NCBI GenBank assembly: GCA_017514845.1
Contig: JAFWIM010000112.1
Span: 1-63,482 of the forward strand
Origin: Lachnospiraceae bacterium
GTDB taxonomy: Bacteria; Bacillota; Clostridia; Lachnospirales; Lachnospiraceae
Direction of reading: 5' to 3'
DNA: 63,482 bases
The position numbers and the translations under genes are program-made. The notes below the pieces were generated by a model. The model was given only the letters and a program-made list of their open reading frames with translations, did not search any database and had not been told where the DNA came from. The first letter of the stretch is position 1, and each line of letters starts with the position of its first letter. This document shows, one piece after another, positions 36,429-45,597 of the stretch.

Positions 36429-36983
36429 TTGAGAGTAATAGCAGGAAAAGCCAGATCCATGCCGCTTAGGACCGTGAAGGGCATGGATGTCAGACCGACA
36501 ACAGACAGAACCAAAGAAACACTTTTCAACATATTGATGCCATGGATTCCCGGATGTCGTTTCCTAGATCTCTACGCGGGCAGCGGATCGATCGGGATCG
36601 AGGCCCTGAGCCGCGGGGCCAGCCACGCGGTATTCGTCGAAAAGGACAGAAAGACGCAGGAACTCATCCTGGAAAACCTTGAATTCACAAAGCTTATTGA
36701 GGGCGCGACCCTGATTCGAGGCGATGTAAACTCCGTGCTTGGACGACTTACAGGTGAACGCTTTGATGTCATATTCATGGATCCCCCGTTTAATCACGGG
36801 CTTGAAAAGGAGACACTCGAAATACTGTCTGGTCTTGATATTCTTGAAGAGGATGGTCTCGTCGTCGTCGAGGCGTCCCCGAAAACTGATTTTTCATATC
36901 TGGATGACCTTGGATTTGAAAAATTCAAGGAGCGCAGATACGGAATGTGCCAGCATATTCTTCTGAAGAAGAGAAGTGACTGA
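36429..36983 (+). CDS. rsmD: 16S rRNA (guanine(966)-N2)-methyltransferase RsmD
   Basis: 184-residue Rossmann methyltransferase. [14 protein letters not shown] is the family opening, [19 protein letters not shown] binds SAM, and DPPFNHG is the catalytic DPP[FY] motif. TTG start at 36429 after GGAGGA. Conserved pairing with coaD, which follows. Confidence 0.95.
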   Translation: MRVIAGKARSMPLRTVKGMDVRPTTDRTKETLFNILMPWIPGCRFLDLYAGSGSIGIEALSRGASHAVFVEKDRKTQELILENLEFTKLIEGATLIRGDVNSVLGRLTGERFDVIFMDPPFNHGLEKETLEILSGLDILEEDGLVVVEASPKTDFSYLDDLGFEKFKERRYGMCQHILLKKRSD

Positions 36984-37005
36984 TTATTTGGGAGGAGGAA
37001 ATATC

Positions 37006-37494
37006 ATGCGGCGAGCCGTTTATCCGGGGTCTTTTGATCCTGTCACCAATGGTCATCTGGATATCATCAAGCGCGCGTCAAAGCAATTTGATGAAGTAAT
37101 TGTCGGAGTTTTAGTGAATTCAAAAAAAACTCCGTTGTTTTCAATAGAAGAACGTGTTAATATACTAAAAGAGGTAACATCGGATATACCAAATATTGTG
37201 GTCAAATCATTTGAAGGATTGTCAGTCAATTTTGTCAGATCCTGCGATTCGAACACGATCATCCGGGGGCTTCGCGCGATATCGGACTTTGAGTATGAGC
37301 TCCATCTGGCTCAGACCAACCGGATCCTCGCACCGGATATCGACACCATGTTCCTGATCACGAGTCTCGAGTATGCATTCTTAAGTTCATCCACAGTAAA
37401 AGAGGTGGCTATGTTCGAGGATGACCTCGAAAAGTTCGTTCCAATTCAGGTCGCGGAGCTTCTGAGGGAGAGGATACGAAAAATTGAAAAATAG
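37006..37494 (+). CDS. coaD: Phosphopantetheine adenylyltransferase
   Basis: 162 residues, fourth step of coenzyme A synthesis. [16 protein letters not shown] is the T/HxGH nucleotidyltransferase signature, and [14 protein letters not shown] plus [14 protein letters not shown] complete the active site. ATG 37006 follows GGAGGAGG. Bases about 37080-37245 are strikingly A/T-ending compared with both flanks. Confidence 0.97.
   Translation: MRRAVYPGSFDPVTNGHLDIIKRASKQFDEVIVGVLVNSKKTPLFSIEERVNILKEVTSDIPNIVVKSFEGLSVNFVRSCDSNTIIRGLRAISDFEYELHLAQTNRILAPDIDTMFLITSLEYAFLSSSTVKEVAMFEDDLEKFVPIQVAELLRERIRKIEK
37080..37245. other. A/T-rich patch inside coaD
   Basis: Codon use switches to A/T-ending forms (for example gttttagtgaattcaaaa) and back again within one gene, like the ispH patch. 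In-frame and conserved, so it is a codon-use feature, not an insertion. Confidence 0.45.
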
Positions 37495-37515
37495 AGTTGC
37501 GTAAGGAGAAAAATC

Positions 37516-38139
37516 ATGGCCAGCAGAATTGAGCAGATTATAGAAGAAATTGAAGAGTATGTAGACAGTTGTAAATTTCAGCCGCTGTCCACGACCAAGA
37601 TCGTTGTAAACAAGGAAGAGCTGGAGGAGCTTCTCCGTGAGCTGCGCCTTAAGACTCCGGATGAGATCAAGCGTTATCAGAAGATCATTTCCAACAAGGA
37701 CGCAATTCTTGCGGACGCACAGTCTAAGGCAGACGGCATTGTCGCCAATGCCGAGGCGAGAGCCAAGGAGCTCGTAAGCCAGCACGAAGTCATGCAGCAG
37801 GCTTACGCACAGGCCAACGACACGATCAACAAAGCCAACCAGCAGGCTCAGGGCATTCTTGATTCAGCGACGCAGGACGCCAACAACATCAGAATTTCAG
37901 CTCTCACCTACACAGATGAGATGCTGGCAAGTCTCGAGAGCATTCTCGGAGCAACGATTTCCGACGCCGGCGGAAAATATAAAGGTTTCCTTGACTCTCT
38001 TCAGGGAGCCTACGACACGGTCAGAAGGAATCGTCAGGAACTCTCTCCGCAAGGCGCACAGCAGCCTGCCACAGAAGCGCCTTCCTATGATCTGGAAGAC
38101 GACTACGATGAAGGCGTGGACGAAGACGACGATCTTTAA
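37516..38139 (+). CDS. Coiled-coil protein, often annotated as V-ATPase subunit H-like
   Basis: 207-residue soluble protein, mostly helical, with a long coiled coil rich in Ala/Gln/Glu (about residues 60-150, ADAQSKADGIVANAEARAKE) and a very acidic C-terminus. Resembles ATP synthase b/DivIVA-type helical proteins that are found next to coaD in Lachnospiraceae; the V-ATPase name is probably only a coiled-coil resemblance. A DivIVA-like cell-pole or wall role is possible. RBS AAGGAG. Ends just before a terminator. Confidence 0.75.
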   Translation: MASRIEQIIEEIEEYVDSCKFQPLSTTKIVVNKEELEELLRELRLKTPDEIKRYQKIISNKDAILADAQSKADGIVANAEARAKELVSQHEVMQQAYAQANDTINKANQQAQGILDSATQDANNIRISALTYTDEMLASLESILGATISDAGGKYKGFLDSLQGAYDTVRRNRQELSPQGAQQPATEAPSYDLEDDYDEGVDEDDDL

Positions 38140-38160
38140 TGTAATCAGGTGACGATATGC

Positions 38161-38199
38161 GGGGATGTTCCACTGAACATCCCCATATTTCTTTTTTTG
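38161..38199 (+). terminator. Intrinsic terminator after the coiled-coil protein gene
   Basis: Perfect 9-bp stem GGGGATGTT / AACATCCCC, 6-base loop, then ATATTTCTTTTTTT. Confidence 0.92.
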
Positions 38200-38204
38200 T
38201 TGAG

Positions 38205-38224
38205 CGGCAGATATAAATCTGCCG
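38205..38224 (+). promoter_or_regulatory. Palindrome containing TATAAA before pepD
   Basis: CGGCAGAT-ATAA-ATCTGCCG, an 8-bp perfect inverted repeat with the TATAAA at 38212-38217 as a possible -10 (TTCTTT about 16 bases upstream). Could be the pepD operator/promoter. Confidence 0.4.
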
Positions 38225-38268
38225 TCCGCCTGCAACTTAACAACCAGCACATTTTTGGGAGGATGAAC

Positions 38269-39720
38269 ATGAATGACTTGAGAAATTTAGAGCCTGCTGA
38301 TGTATTTCGTTATTTTACAGAGATATCGGATATTCCCAGGGGGTCCGGCAATACAGATGGAATGACCGAGTACCTGATCGAATTTGCAACATCCCATAAT
38401 TATGACGCTGTTGCGGACGAAGTCGGCAATGTCATCATTTACAAAGACGCTTCGGAGGGCTACGAGGAATCACCAGTCACGATCCTTCAGGGACATATCG
38501 ATATGGTATGTGCCAAGACACCGGAATCCACGCACAATTTCGTCACGGACCCGCTCGATCTCATAGTCGAGGGAGATGATCTCTACGCGAACGGCACCTC
38601 GCTCGGAGGAGATGACGGCATAGCAGTCGCCTACATGCTGGCTATCCTTGACAACGACGCGATCGCTCACCCGGCACTTGAATGTGTCTTCACTGTCGAC
38701 GAGGAAATCGGTCTCAAGGGCGCAGCCCACCTGAATACAGCCGAGATGCTCACCGGCAAGCGTCTCATCAACATCGACAGCGAGAAAGAGGGTGTTCTCA
38801 CTGCAGGCTGCGCGGGAGGCATCCGGGTCGATTCCGTCATCCCGACAAAACGGGCAACGATCCGAGGCGTCCCGGTTCTCGTCGAAATTTCCGGTCTCAG
38901 GAGCGGACACTCCGCGGAAGCGATCACGAAAGGCAGGATCAACGCCAACAAGATGCTCGGACGTTACCTGTACGCGCTTGACCGCAAAGTTGCCTACTCG
39001 CTTTCGGATGTCTCCGGCGGAGACAAGGACAATGCGATTCCGGCTCTGGCCAAGGCACACATCATCATCGATGAGGATGATCTTGCCAGCGTAAAGAAAT
39101 TCACCCGCGATTTCACCGCCGATGTAAGAAAGGAATATGCAGGCACCGACGACGAAATCAAGATCACACTTGATACAGGACACGCTCACAAGGTGACAGT
39201 CATGGATCAGGACAGTCAGGAGCGGGTCGTCGCGTTCCTGAACCTCATCCCCAACGGCGTACGCCATATGTCAGCTATCTCACCGGGACTTCCGCAGACA
39301 TCTACCAATGTAGGGATCATGCGCACAGGAACCGAGCAGTTCGTAGCCACATCGCTCGTCCGGAGTTCTCTCGTGAGCGAAAGAACAGCGGTGGTGAACA
39401 GGATCAGACTTCTCACCGAATTCCTCGGAGGACAGATCCTTCTGAAGGACGAGTATCCCGCATGGGAATACAACGAGGAATCCGAGCTTCGCAACGTTAT
39501 GCAGAGAACCTACACAGAAATGTTCGGCGCGGAGCCGAAGATCGAAGTCACCCACGGTGGTCTTGAGTGCGGTATCTTCTACGGAAAGATCGATGGTCTC
39601 GATGTCGTATCCTTCGGACCGGATATCAGGGATATTCACACACCGAAGGAAAAGCTTTCCATCTCCTCCGCAAAGCGCATGTGGGATTATCTGCTGAAAG
39701 TTCTTGAAGCTCTTAAATAA
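38269..39720 (+). CDS. pepD: Aminoacyl-histidine dipeptidase (M20 family)
   Basis: 483-residue metallo-dipeptidase that cleaves Xaa-His and related dipeptides. Metal site motifs visible: ILQGHIDMVCAK (His and Asp ligands, about residue 74), GDDGIAVAYML (about 113) and DEEIGLKGAAHL (catalytic Glu, about 144). Full length. Of the two ATG codons after GGGAGG, the second (38269) has correct spacing. Confidence 0.94.
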   Translation: MNDLRNLEPADVFRYFTEISDIPRGSGNTDGMTEYLIEFATSHNYDAVADEVGNVIIYKDASEGYEESPVTILQGHIDMVCAKTPESTHNFVTDPLDLIVEGDDLYANGTSLGGDDGIAVAYMLAILDNDAIAHPALECVFTVDEEIGLKGAAHLNTAEMLTGKRLINIDSEKEGVLTAGCAGGIRVDSVIPTKRATIRGVPVLVEISGLRSGHSAEAITKGRINANKMLGRYLYALDRKVAYSLSDVSGGDKDNAIPALAKAHIIIDEDDLASVKKFTRDFTADVRKEYAGTDDEIKITLDTGHAHKVTVMDQDSQERVVAFLNLIPNGVRHMSAISPGLPQTSTNVGIMRTGTEQFVATSLVRSSLVSERTAVVNRIRLLTEFLGGQILLKDEYPAWEYNEESELRNVMQRTYTEMFGAEPKIEVTHGGLECGIFYGKIDGLDVVSFGPDIRDIHTPKEKLSISSAKRMWDYLLKVLEALK

Positions 39721-39782
39721 TCGGACATGCTGACAAAGGGCACAGTGAGATACGTTTCTGAGAATTATAATCGGTAAAAAGT

Positions 39783-40616
39783 ATGGAAATACAGCTTTGG
39801 AAAGAGCTTCTGCAGCCTTATGAACAGGCGGTCACCGAGCTGACCGCCAAGTTCAACTGTCTGAGAGATGAGTACAGGAACAATAACCAGCATTCACCGA
39901 TCGAGACTGTCAGCGGCAGAGTAAAAACGGTCACGAGCATTCTTGAAAAGATGCAGAAAAAAGGCATCGGCTTTGACCGGCTCGAAGAGGAAATTGAAGA
40001 TATCGCGGGCATCCGCATCATCTGCCAGTTCGTTGAGGACATCGAAAAAGTAGCAGTTCTTATCCGAAGACGGTACGACATGGTCGTAATAGAAAAGAAG
40101 GACTATCTGGCCAATCACAAGTCGAGCGGATACAGAAGCTACCATATGATCGTCTGGTACACTGTAGAGACGATCGGCGGACCAAAACAGATCCACGTCG
40201 AGATCCAGATCCGCACCATGGCGATGAATTTCTGGGCAACGACCGAGCACTCACTACAGTACAAGTACAAGGGAGTGCTCCCTGTCCATGTGTCCAAGCA
40301 GCTTGAAATGATTGCCGATTCCGTCTATCAGCTGGACACGCAGATGTCGCGAGTCAGGTCTGAGATCATTGACGCTGAGAACCATTCAGAGACCCGCACC
40401 AACCTGATCAAGGATATTGTGACCAGTATCGAAAATCTGTACAAGGTCACAAGCCACAGGGAGGTGGAGAAGATCCAGGATGAATTCTATCGGATCTTCA
40501 AGATGAATGACATAGACGAACTGAAGCGCTTTCAGAGACATCTGGATGTCCTTGCGGAGGGTTTCCGCGCTCAGTCAGTGGATTTTTCTCCCCCGGATCC
40601 GGGGAAAGGAGGATGA
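39783..40616 (+). CDS. Small alarmone synthetase, RelQ-like
   Basis: 277-residue (p)ppGpp synthetase without a hydrolase domain. EEIEDIAGIRIICQF and SSGYRSYHMIVWY contain the catalytic/ATP-binding segments, with VEIQIRTMAMNFWATTEHSLQYK being the SYNTH-domain signature. Longer C-terminus than the 210-residue B. subtilis RelQ (YjbM). No clear ribosome binding site before the ATG. Confidence 0.9.
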   Translation: MEIQLWKELLQPYEQAVTELTAKFNCLRDEYRNNNQHSPIETVSGRVKTVTSILEKMQKKGIGFDRLEEEIEDIAGIRIICQFVEDIEKVAVLIRRRYDMVVIEKKDYLANHKSSGYRSYHMIVWYTVETIGGPKQIHVEIQIRTMAMNFWATTEHSLQYKYKGVLPVHVSKQLEMIADSVYQLDTQMSRVRSEIIDAENHSETRTNLIKDIVTSIENLYKVTSHREVEKIQDEFYRIFKMNDIDELKRFQRHLDVLAEGFRAQSVDFSPPDPGKGG

Positions 40617-40622
40617 AAGCCC

Positions 40623-42056
40623 TTGATTCTGCCCGAACGTTTCATCCGGAATATGACAGAGTTATTAGGAGAAGACTATCCTGCATGGCGGGATAGTCTT
40701 CTATGCGTTCCAAATACAGGAATAAGAGTGAACGAACTCAAGATCACCAAAGACCGCTTCCGCGCGCTCTGGAAACAGTGCGGCGGCGGAGATTTAGAGG
40801 ATATTCCCTGGATCCACAACGGATTCTTCACAGAGAACACAGCCGAGTTCTCAGGACATCCGCTCTACCAGACCGGTCTTTTCTACATACAGGAGCCGTC
40901 CGCCATGGCACCGGCTGAAAACCTCCCCATAGCTCCGGGAGATTATGTACTTGATCTCTGCGCAGCACCCGGAGGAAAGTCTACCCAGCTTCTGGCAAAG
41001 CTGGGCGGTACGGGGCTTCTTCACTCCAACGATATCTCCGCCAGCCGCGCCCAGGCCCTCAAAAAGAATCTGGAGCTCGCAGGAGCCGAAAACGCCTTTG
41101 TCACAGCGGAACCCCCGGAAAAGCTGGCTGCTTATTTTCACGAATTCTTTGATAAGATTCTTGTCGACGCGCCCTGTTCAGGGGAGGGTATGTTCCGGCG
41201 CGAGGCGGGCATGAGCGCTTACTGGAACGAAAAAGGCCCCGAATACTATGCCCCCCTTCAGGCTGATATACTCGCCCGAGCCGTCTCGATGCTGAAGCCC
41301 GGCGGATATCTCATGTACTCGACCTGCACGTTCTCCCCGCTTGAAAATGAGGCCAATGTCCTGTCACTAACGAAACGTTTCCCCGCGCTGGAGCTCCTCG
41401 ATATACCGGATCAGAAGGGATTTAGCCGCGGTGTTCTTCCGGGCACGGAAAAATGTGTCCGGATCTACCCACACAGAATGAGAGGTGAAGGCCAGTTCAT
41501 GGCGCTCTTTGTCAAACGGGACCTCGCCAGCGCACAGCTTGTTGTGGAAGGATCCGCCCTCGCATCCGGCGGAAGAAGAAGCGCATCCGCAAAGAGAGGT
41601 ATCTATGAAAAGAATGATGAGATCTATCTGATTCCCGGCGGAATCAGACCCTACCCGTCTCTGCGTTACCTTATGACAGGGCTGCACCTTGCCACCAGAA
41701 AGAAGAACCGTATTAATGTCTCGCAGGCGCTGGCGGAAGCCCTGAGAGAAGGTGAGTGGGGCAAGGAATTCAATATGAATGCAGGCGACATCAGAGTCGA
41801 AAAATATCTGCGCGGCGAGACACTGTACGCTGATGACAGTGAGATTGTGGCTCATGAGCCTTCCCTCACAAGAATCTTTGGCGGCGTCGACCCAGCCGTA
41901 CTTTTCACTGCGCCCGCCGGTGGACGCAAAGCGGCACGCGATAAGAGCCCCGACAGGAACATCCTCATTCTGATAGAGGGTTTCCCGGTGGGCTTCGGCA
42001 CGTTCGACCGCGGCCTCATTAAAAATAAGCGGGCTCCCGGCAGAAGAGTTTTATGA
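40623..42056 (+). CDS. rRNA cytosine-C5 methyltransferase, RsmF/NOL1-NOP2-sun family
   Basis: 477 residues. LDLCAAPGGKSTQLLAKLGG binds SAM, LVDAPCSGEGMFRRE carries the motif IV catalytic Cys and YSTCTFSPLENEANV the motif VI Cys. A C-terminal RsmF-type domain follows (about 300-477). Most likely modifies 16S rRNA; the exact site is inferred from family only. TTG start at 40623, 10 bases after AAGGAGG. Confidence 0.88.
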   Translation: MILPERFIRNMTELLGEDYPAWRDSLLCVPNTGIRVNELKITKDRFRALWKQCGGGDLEDIPWIHNGFFTENTAEFSGHPLYQTGLFYIQEPSAMAPAENLPIAPGDYVLDLCAAPGGKSTQLLAKLGGTGLLHSNDISASRAQALKKNLELAGAENAFVTAEPPEKLAAYFHEFFDKILVDAPCSGEGMFRREAGMSAYWNEKGPEYYAPLQADILARAVSMLKPGGYLMYSTCTFSPLENEANVLSLTKRFPALELLDIPDQKGFSRGVLPGTEKCVRIYPHRMRGEGQFMALFVKRDLASAQLVVEGSALASGGRRSASAKRGIYEKNDEIYLIPGGIRPYPSLRYLMTGLHLATRKKNRINVSQALAEALREGEWGKEFNMNAGDIRVEKYLRGETLYADDSEIVAHEPSLTRIFGGVDPAVLFTAPAGGRKAARDKSPDRNILILIEGFPVGFGTFDRGLIKNKRAPGRRVL

Positions 42057-42068
42057 AAGGAATATGTT

Positions 42069-42734
42069 TTGAAAAGAAAAGTTCCGGATATACTGGATTA
42101 CGAAGCAGCTATTTTCGACCTCGACGGCACGCTGATCGACTCGATGGGCATGTGGGGCGAAATCGACATTGAATATCTTGAGAAGTTCGGCATCGAGGTG
42201 CCGGAGAACCTGCAGCGAGATCTGGAAGGTCTACGCTTCACCGAGGTCGCCGAATACTTCCGGGAAAGGTTCGGCATCAGGGATTCCGTCGAGAAGATCG
42301 GGCAGACCTGGATTGATATGGCCGAGTACAAGTACAGGCATAACATTCCGCTTAAGCCCGGCGCAAGGGAACTCATCCTGAAAATGGCGGAAAACGGGGT
42401 CAGAATGGCAATCGCCTCCAGCAATCACCTGCGGCTCATCGAAGAGATCCTCCGCATTCACGGCATCTCCGATTACTTCGATGTGATCACGACATGCGAC
42501 GATGTGACAGCCAGCAAGCCGGAACCGGATGTCTACCTCATAACAGCCGAAAGACTCGGCGCGTCCCCCTCTTCATGCCTGGTCTTTGAAGATATACCCA
42601 TAGGCATCCTGTCCGGAAAGCGGGCCGGGATGACAGTGGCGGCGGTCTACGACGCATACTCGGAGAACGTGCGGGAGCAGAAAGAGAGAGAGGCAGACTT
42701 TTTCATTCAGGATTTCTTTGAGCTCCTCGGATGA
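42069..42734 (+). CDS. HAD-superfamily phosphatase/phosphomutase
   Basis: 221 residues with HAD motif I AIFDLDGTLIDS, motif II ASSN (about residue 117), motif III KPEPDVY and motif IV VFEDIPIGI, and a helical cap between motifs I and II: a beta-phosphoglucomutase/GS1-like member. Substrate unknown. TTG start 42069 after AAGGA; four-base-class spacing from the upstream gene suggests an operon. Confidence 0.87.
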   Translation: MKRKVPDILDYEAAIFDLDGTLIDSMGMWGEIDIEYLEKFGIEVPENLQRDLEGLRFTEVAEYFRERFGIRDSVEKIGQTWIDMAEYKYRHNIPLKPGARELILKMAENGVRMAIASSNHLRLIEEILRIHGISDYFDVITTCDDVTASKPEPDVYLITAERLGASPSSCLVFEDIPIGILSGKRAGMTVAAVYDAYSENVREQKEREADFFIQDFFELLG

Positions 42735-42839
42735 GCGGGTCCAAAAGAAATCGTGCATAAGAGGCAAATGTATGTTACAATAGCCTATCAGTGAACAGGC
42801 ATATTATAGACATATACTCATGTGATATCAGGGAGAATT

Positions 42840-43442
42840 ATGCAGAAAGCTTCAAAAGGTCAGTACGGCTATTTCCGCTATGAGCGGATGAGACGACTCC
42901 TCATAACGATCATAACAGTTCTTTTACCGGCGGCAATCTTTGTGGCCGGAATCATCGTTTACGGATCCGAAAAAAATCTGCTGACAGTACTCGCACTAGT
43001 ACTGGTCATTCCGTTTGCCATGGCGTTCGTTAGTCTCGTCATGGTCTATACGCACTCGTCGATCCCGGAGGAGGAGTACCGGGAGATCGAAGAGCACGCG
43101 GGAACACTGACGATGGCGTACGAGCTCTATGTGACGCATGAGAAAGCAAGTACCATGGTGGATGCATTTGCAATATGCGGCAGCACGGTCGTAGGTCTCG
43201 TCACCGAAAAAAAAGGCGATCCTAAATTCACTGCGGACTACATCAAAAAAGTTCTCCGGTCGAACGGCATCGGTTCGAATGTCACACTGATGACGGACCT
43301 CAGACATTTTCTTGAGCGCCTCGATTCGATGAATGAGCACGCAGAGTCGCTCCGGGACGTAAAGTTCAGACCTGACTCAAGGTATCCCGACTATGATCTT
43401 GAGCAGACGATCTGGATGTTCCTCACACAGATCTCACTGTGA
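42840..43442 (+). CDS. Two-helix membrane protein, hypothetical
   Basis: 200 residues, not recognised. Two membrane segments (about 22-46 and 53-75) near a short basic N-terminus (FRYERMRRLL), then a soluble domain of about 120 residues facing the cytosol, rich in charged helices. ATG 42840 after GGGAGA; an in-frame GTG lies 18 bases upstream. A TACAAT -10-like box is at 42776, with no convincing -35. Confidence 0.72.
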   Translation: MQKASKGQYGYFRYERMRRLLITIITVLLPAAIFVAGIIVYGSEKNLLTVLALVLVIPFAMAFVSLVMVYTHSSIPEEEYREIEEHAGTLTMAYELYVTHEKASTMVDAFAICGSTVVGLVTEKKGDPKFTADYIKKVLRSNGIGSNVTLMTDLRHFLERLDSMNEHAESLRDVKFRPDSRYPDYDLEQTIWMFLTQISL

Positions 43443-43464
43443 CCGCTAAGGACACGTATTTATT

Positions 43465-44445
43465 ATGAAAGAATTCACTATCGGAAAAAACGAGGCAGGG
43501 CAGAGATTTGACAAATATCTGACAAAGCTGCTGCCGAATGCGACGAAGAGCTTTATCTACAAGATGCTCAGAAAAAAGAACATCACGTTGAACGGCAAAA
43601 AAGCAGCGGGCAGTGAGATCCTCTCCCTGTCCGATGAGGTCCGTCTCTTTTTCTCTGATGAGACATATGCAAAATTCTCCGGGGCGATCCCGAAACTTCC
43701 GGCCGCTGCGCACACCTTTGATTTTTCTTCCGCCGTCGTGTACGAGGACGACGATATTCTGATTGTCAACAAGCCGAGCGGCATCCTGTCACAGCCAGAG
43801 CGCGCGGACGGTGAAAGCCTTGTGTCCGGACTCACAGAGTATCTTCTGGAACAGGGAAAAATCACAGGGGAGCAGCTTCGGACATTCCATCCGGCCCCGG
43901 CCAACAGGCTGGACCGCAATACGAGCGGACTTATCCTGTGCGGAATAAGCCTCAGGGGTTCACAGTTCCTCACCGAAATTATAAAGTCCAGAGATCTGAA
44001 AAAGCATTATCTCACCGTCACGCGCGGTGAGATTGAGGACGGAATCTATGAGGCCTATCTCAAAAAAGATACCGCTGTGAACAAGGTCACGGTCAGCGGA
44101 CATCCGGCCGAAGGGTACCTTCGCATAGTGACCGGTGTCACAGTGCTGCGAAGGGCAGGCGAATACTCGCTGCTCGACATCGATCTCATCACAGGAAGGA
44201 CCCATCAGATCCGGAGCCATCTCGCATGGCTCGGCGCTCCCGTCATCGGAGATATAAAGTACGGGGACAGGGATCTTTCCGCAATCCTCAAAAAGGAAGT
44301 CGGACTAAAGCATCAGTTCCTCCACGCCGAGAGAATCACGTTCCCGGTCTCTCAGGGAGATTTCTCCTATACCAGCGGAATGTCTGTAAAAGCTCCCCTC
44401 ACAGCGGAGGAGGAGCGGATCCTTGAAAAGCTCGGTCTCAGATGA
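43465..44445 (+). CDS. RluA-family pseudouridine synthase with S4 domain
   Basis: 326 residues. The N-terminal S4 RNA-binding domain (about 8-65, QRFDKYLTKLLPN) precedes the catalytic domain, which has NRLDRNTSGLILC with the active-site Asp and GRTHQIRSHLAWLGAPVIGD near the end. Makes pseudouridine in 23S rRNA or tRNA; the exact target is unknown. Confidence 0.93.
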   Translation: MKEFTIGKNEAGQRFDKYLTKLLPNATKSFIYKMLRKKNITLNGKKAAGSEILSLSDEVRLFFSDETYAKFSGAIPKLPAAAHTFDFSSAVVYEDDDILIVNKPSGILSQPERADGESLVSGLTEYLLEQGKITGEQLRTFHPAPANRLDRNTSGLILCGISLRGSQFLTEIIKSRDLKKHYLTVTRGEIEDGIYEAYLKKDTAVNKVTVSGHPAEGYLRIVTGVTVLRRAGEYSLLDIDLITGRTHQIRSHLAWLGAPVIGDIKYGDRDLSAILKKEVGLKHQFLHAERITFPVSQGDFSYTSGMSVKAPLTAEEERILEKLGLR

Positions 44446-44501
44446 GCCGCTGACAGACACACATTCCGTCCAATATCATTCAAAGGAAGTTAACGCACCA
44501 G

Positions 44502-45050
44502 ATGAAAGCTGAAAAAGAGTCACAAAATACTTCTCTCAAAGACGAGATCATCTCCTATGTCAAAATGCTGATCTTTGTCGTCGTCGTTGTCTCCGTTGTG
44601 AACGGAGTCATTCTCATAAACGCGAAGATTCCGTCCTCCTCGATGGAAAATACGATTATGGTCAATGACCGTATTTTCGGCAACAGGCTCGCCTACAGGT
44701 CAAAAGATCCTGAGAGATTCGATATCATCATTTTCAATTTCCCGGATGACAAGTCCAAGAAATACATCAAGCGCATTATAGGCATGCCGGGCGAGACAGT
44801 CCTCATTGTAGACGGGAAAGTCTATATCGACGGATCGTCCGAGCCCCTCCCCGACAGCTTCTGCCCGGAAGATCCGGTCGGGTCATTCGGACCCTACGAA
44901 GTGCCGGAAGGCTGCTATTTTGTCATGGGAGATAACCGTAATAACAGTAATGATTCGAGATTCTGGCAGAATACCTTTGTGAGCCGCGATGAGATACTCG
45001 GCGAGGCAATGGTGAGATACTGGCCTCTCGATAAAATAGGACGGCTCTGA
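44502..45050 (+). CDS. lepB: Signal peptidase I
   Basis: 182-residue single-pass (residues 20-40) membrane serine protease that removes signal peptides. PSSSMENTIMVND carries the nucleophile Ser, KYIKRIIGMPGE the general-base Lys, and GDNRNNSNDSRFW the C-terminal signature. Normal length for Firmicutes. Confidence 0.96.
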   Translation: MKAEKESQNTSLKDEIISYVKMLIFVVVVVSVVNGVILINAKIPSSSMENTIMVNDRIFGNRLAYRSKDPERFDIIIFNFPDDKSKKYIKRIIGMPGETVLIVDGKVYIDGSSEPLPDSFCPEDPVGSFGPYEVPEGCYFVMGDNRNNSNDSRFWQNTFVSRDEILGEAMVRYWPLDKIGRL

Positions 45051-45051
45051 T

Positions 45052-45597
45052 ATGGCAACATGGAATTCGAGAGGTCTCCGGGGCTCAACGCTGGAAGATC
45101 TCATCAACTACACCATAGAAATCTACAGGGAGCGAAAGCTGGCGGTCCTGCAGAAGGTACCGACCCCCATAACACCGATTGAGATTGACAAGTCCACCAG
45201 GCATATCACACTTGCCTATTTCGACCAGAAGAGTACCGTCGATTATCTCGGAGCGGTCCAGGGTATTCCGGTGTGCTTCGACGCCAAGGAGTGTGCCTTC
45301 TTTACGTTCCCTCTTGCAAATATCCACGAGCACCAGGTCAGATTCATGCGCGAATTTGAGGAACAGGGCGGTGTTTCTTTCCTGATCATCTATTTCAGCA
45401 AAAACCGCACATACTACTATATGAGACTCTCAGAGCTCATGAGGTTCTGGGAGCGATGCGAAGAGGGCGGTCGGAAAAGCTTTACCATTGAAGAGCTGGA
45501 CCCTGATTTTTTTCTTGAGGAGAAAAACAGCATGGTCCCCATTCTGGTTGGTCTCCAGAAAGATCTTGATGAGAGAGAAGAGGTAAATGATGAATAA
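45052..45597 (+). CDS. recU: Holliday junction resolvase RecU
   Basis: 181-residue nuclease that resolves recombination intermediates in Firmicutes. N-terminal NSRGLRGSTLEDLINYTIEIY, then STVDYLGAVQGIPVCFDAKE with the metal-binding acidic residues and HEHQVRFMREFEEQGG. The 3' end overlaps hisZ by a few bases. Confidence 0.9.
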   Translation: MATWNSRGLRGSTLEDLINYTIEIYRERKLAVLQKVPTPITPIEIDKSTRHITLAYFDQKSTVDYLGAVQGIPVCFDAKECAFFTFPLANIHEHQVRFMREFEEQGGVSFLIIYFSKNRTYYYMRLSELMRFWERCEEGGRKSFTIEELDPDFFLEEKNSMVPILVGLQKDLDEREEVNDE

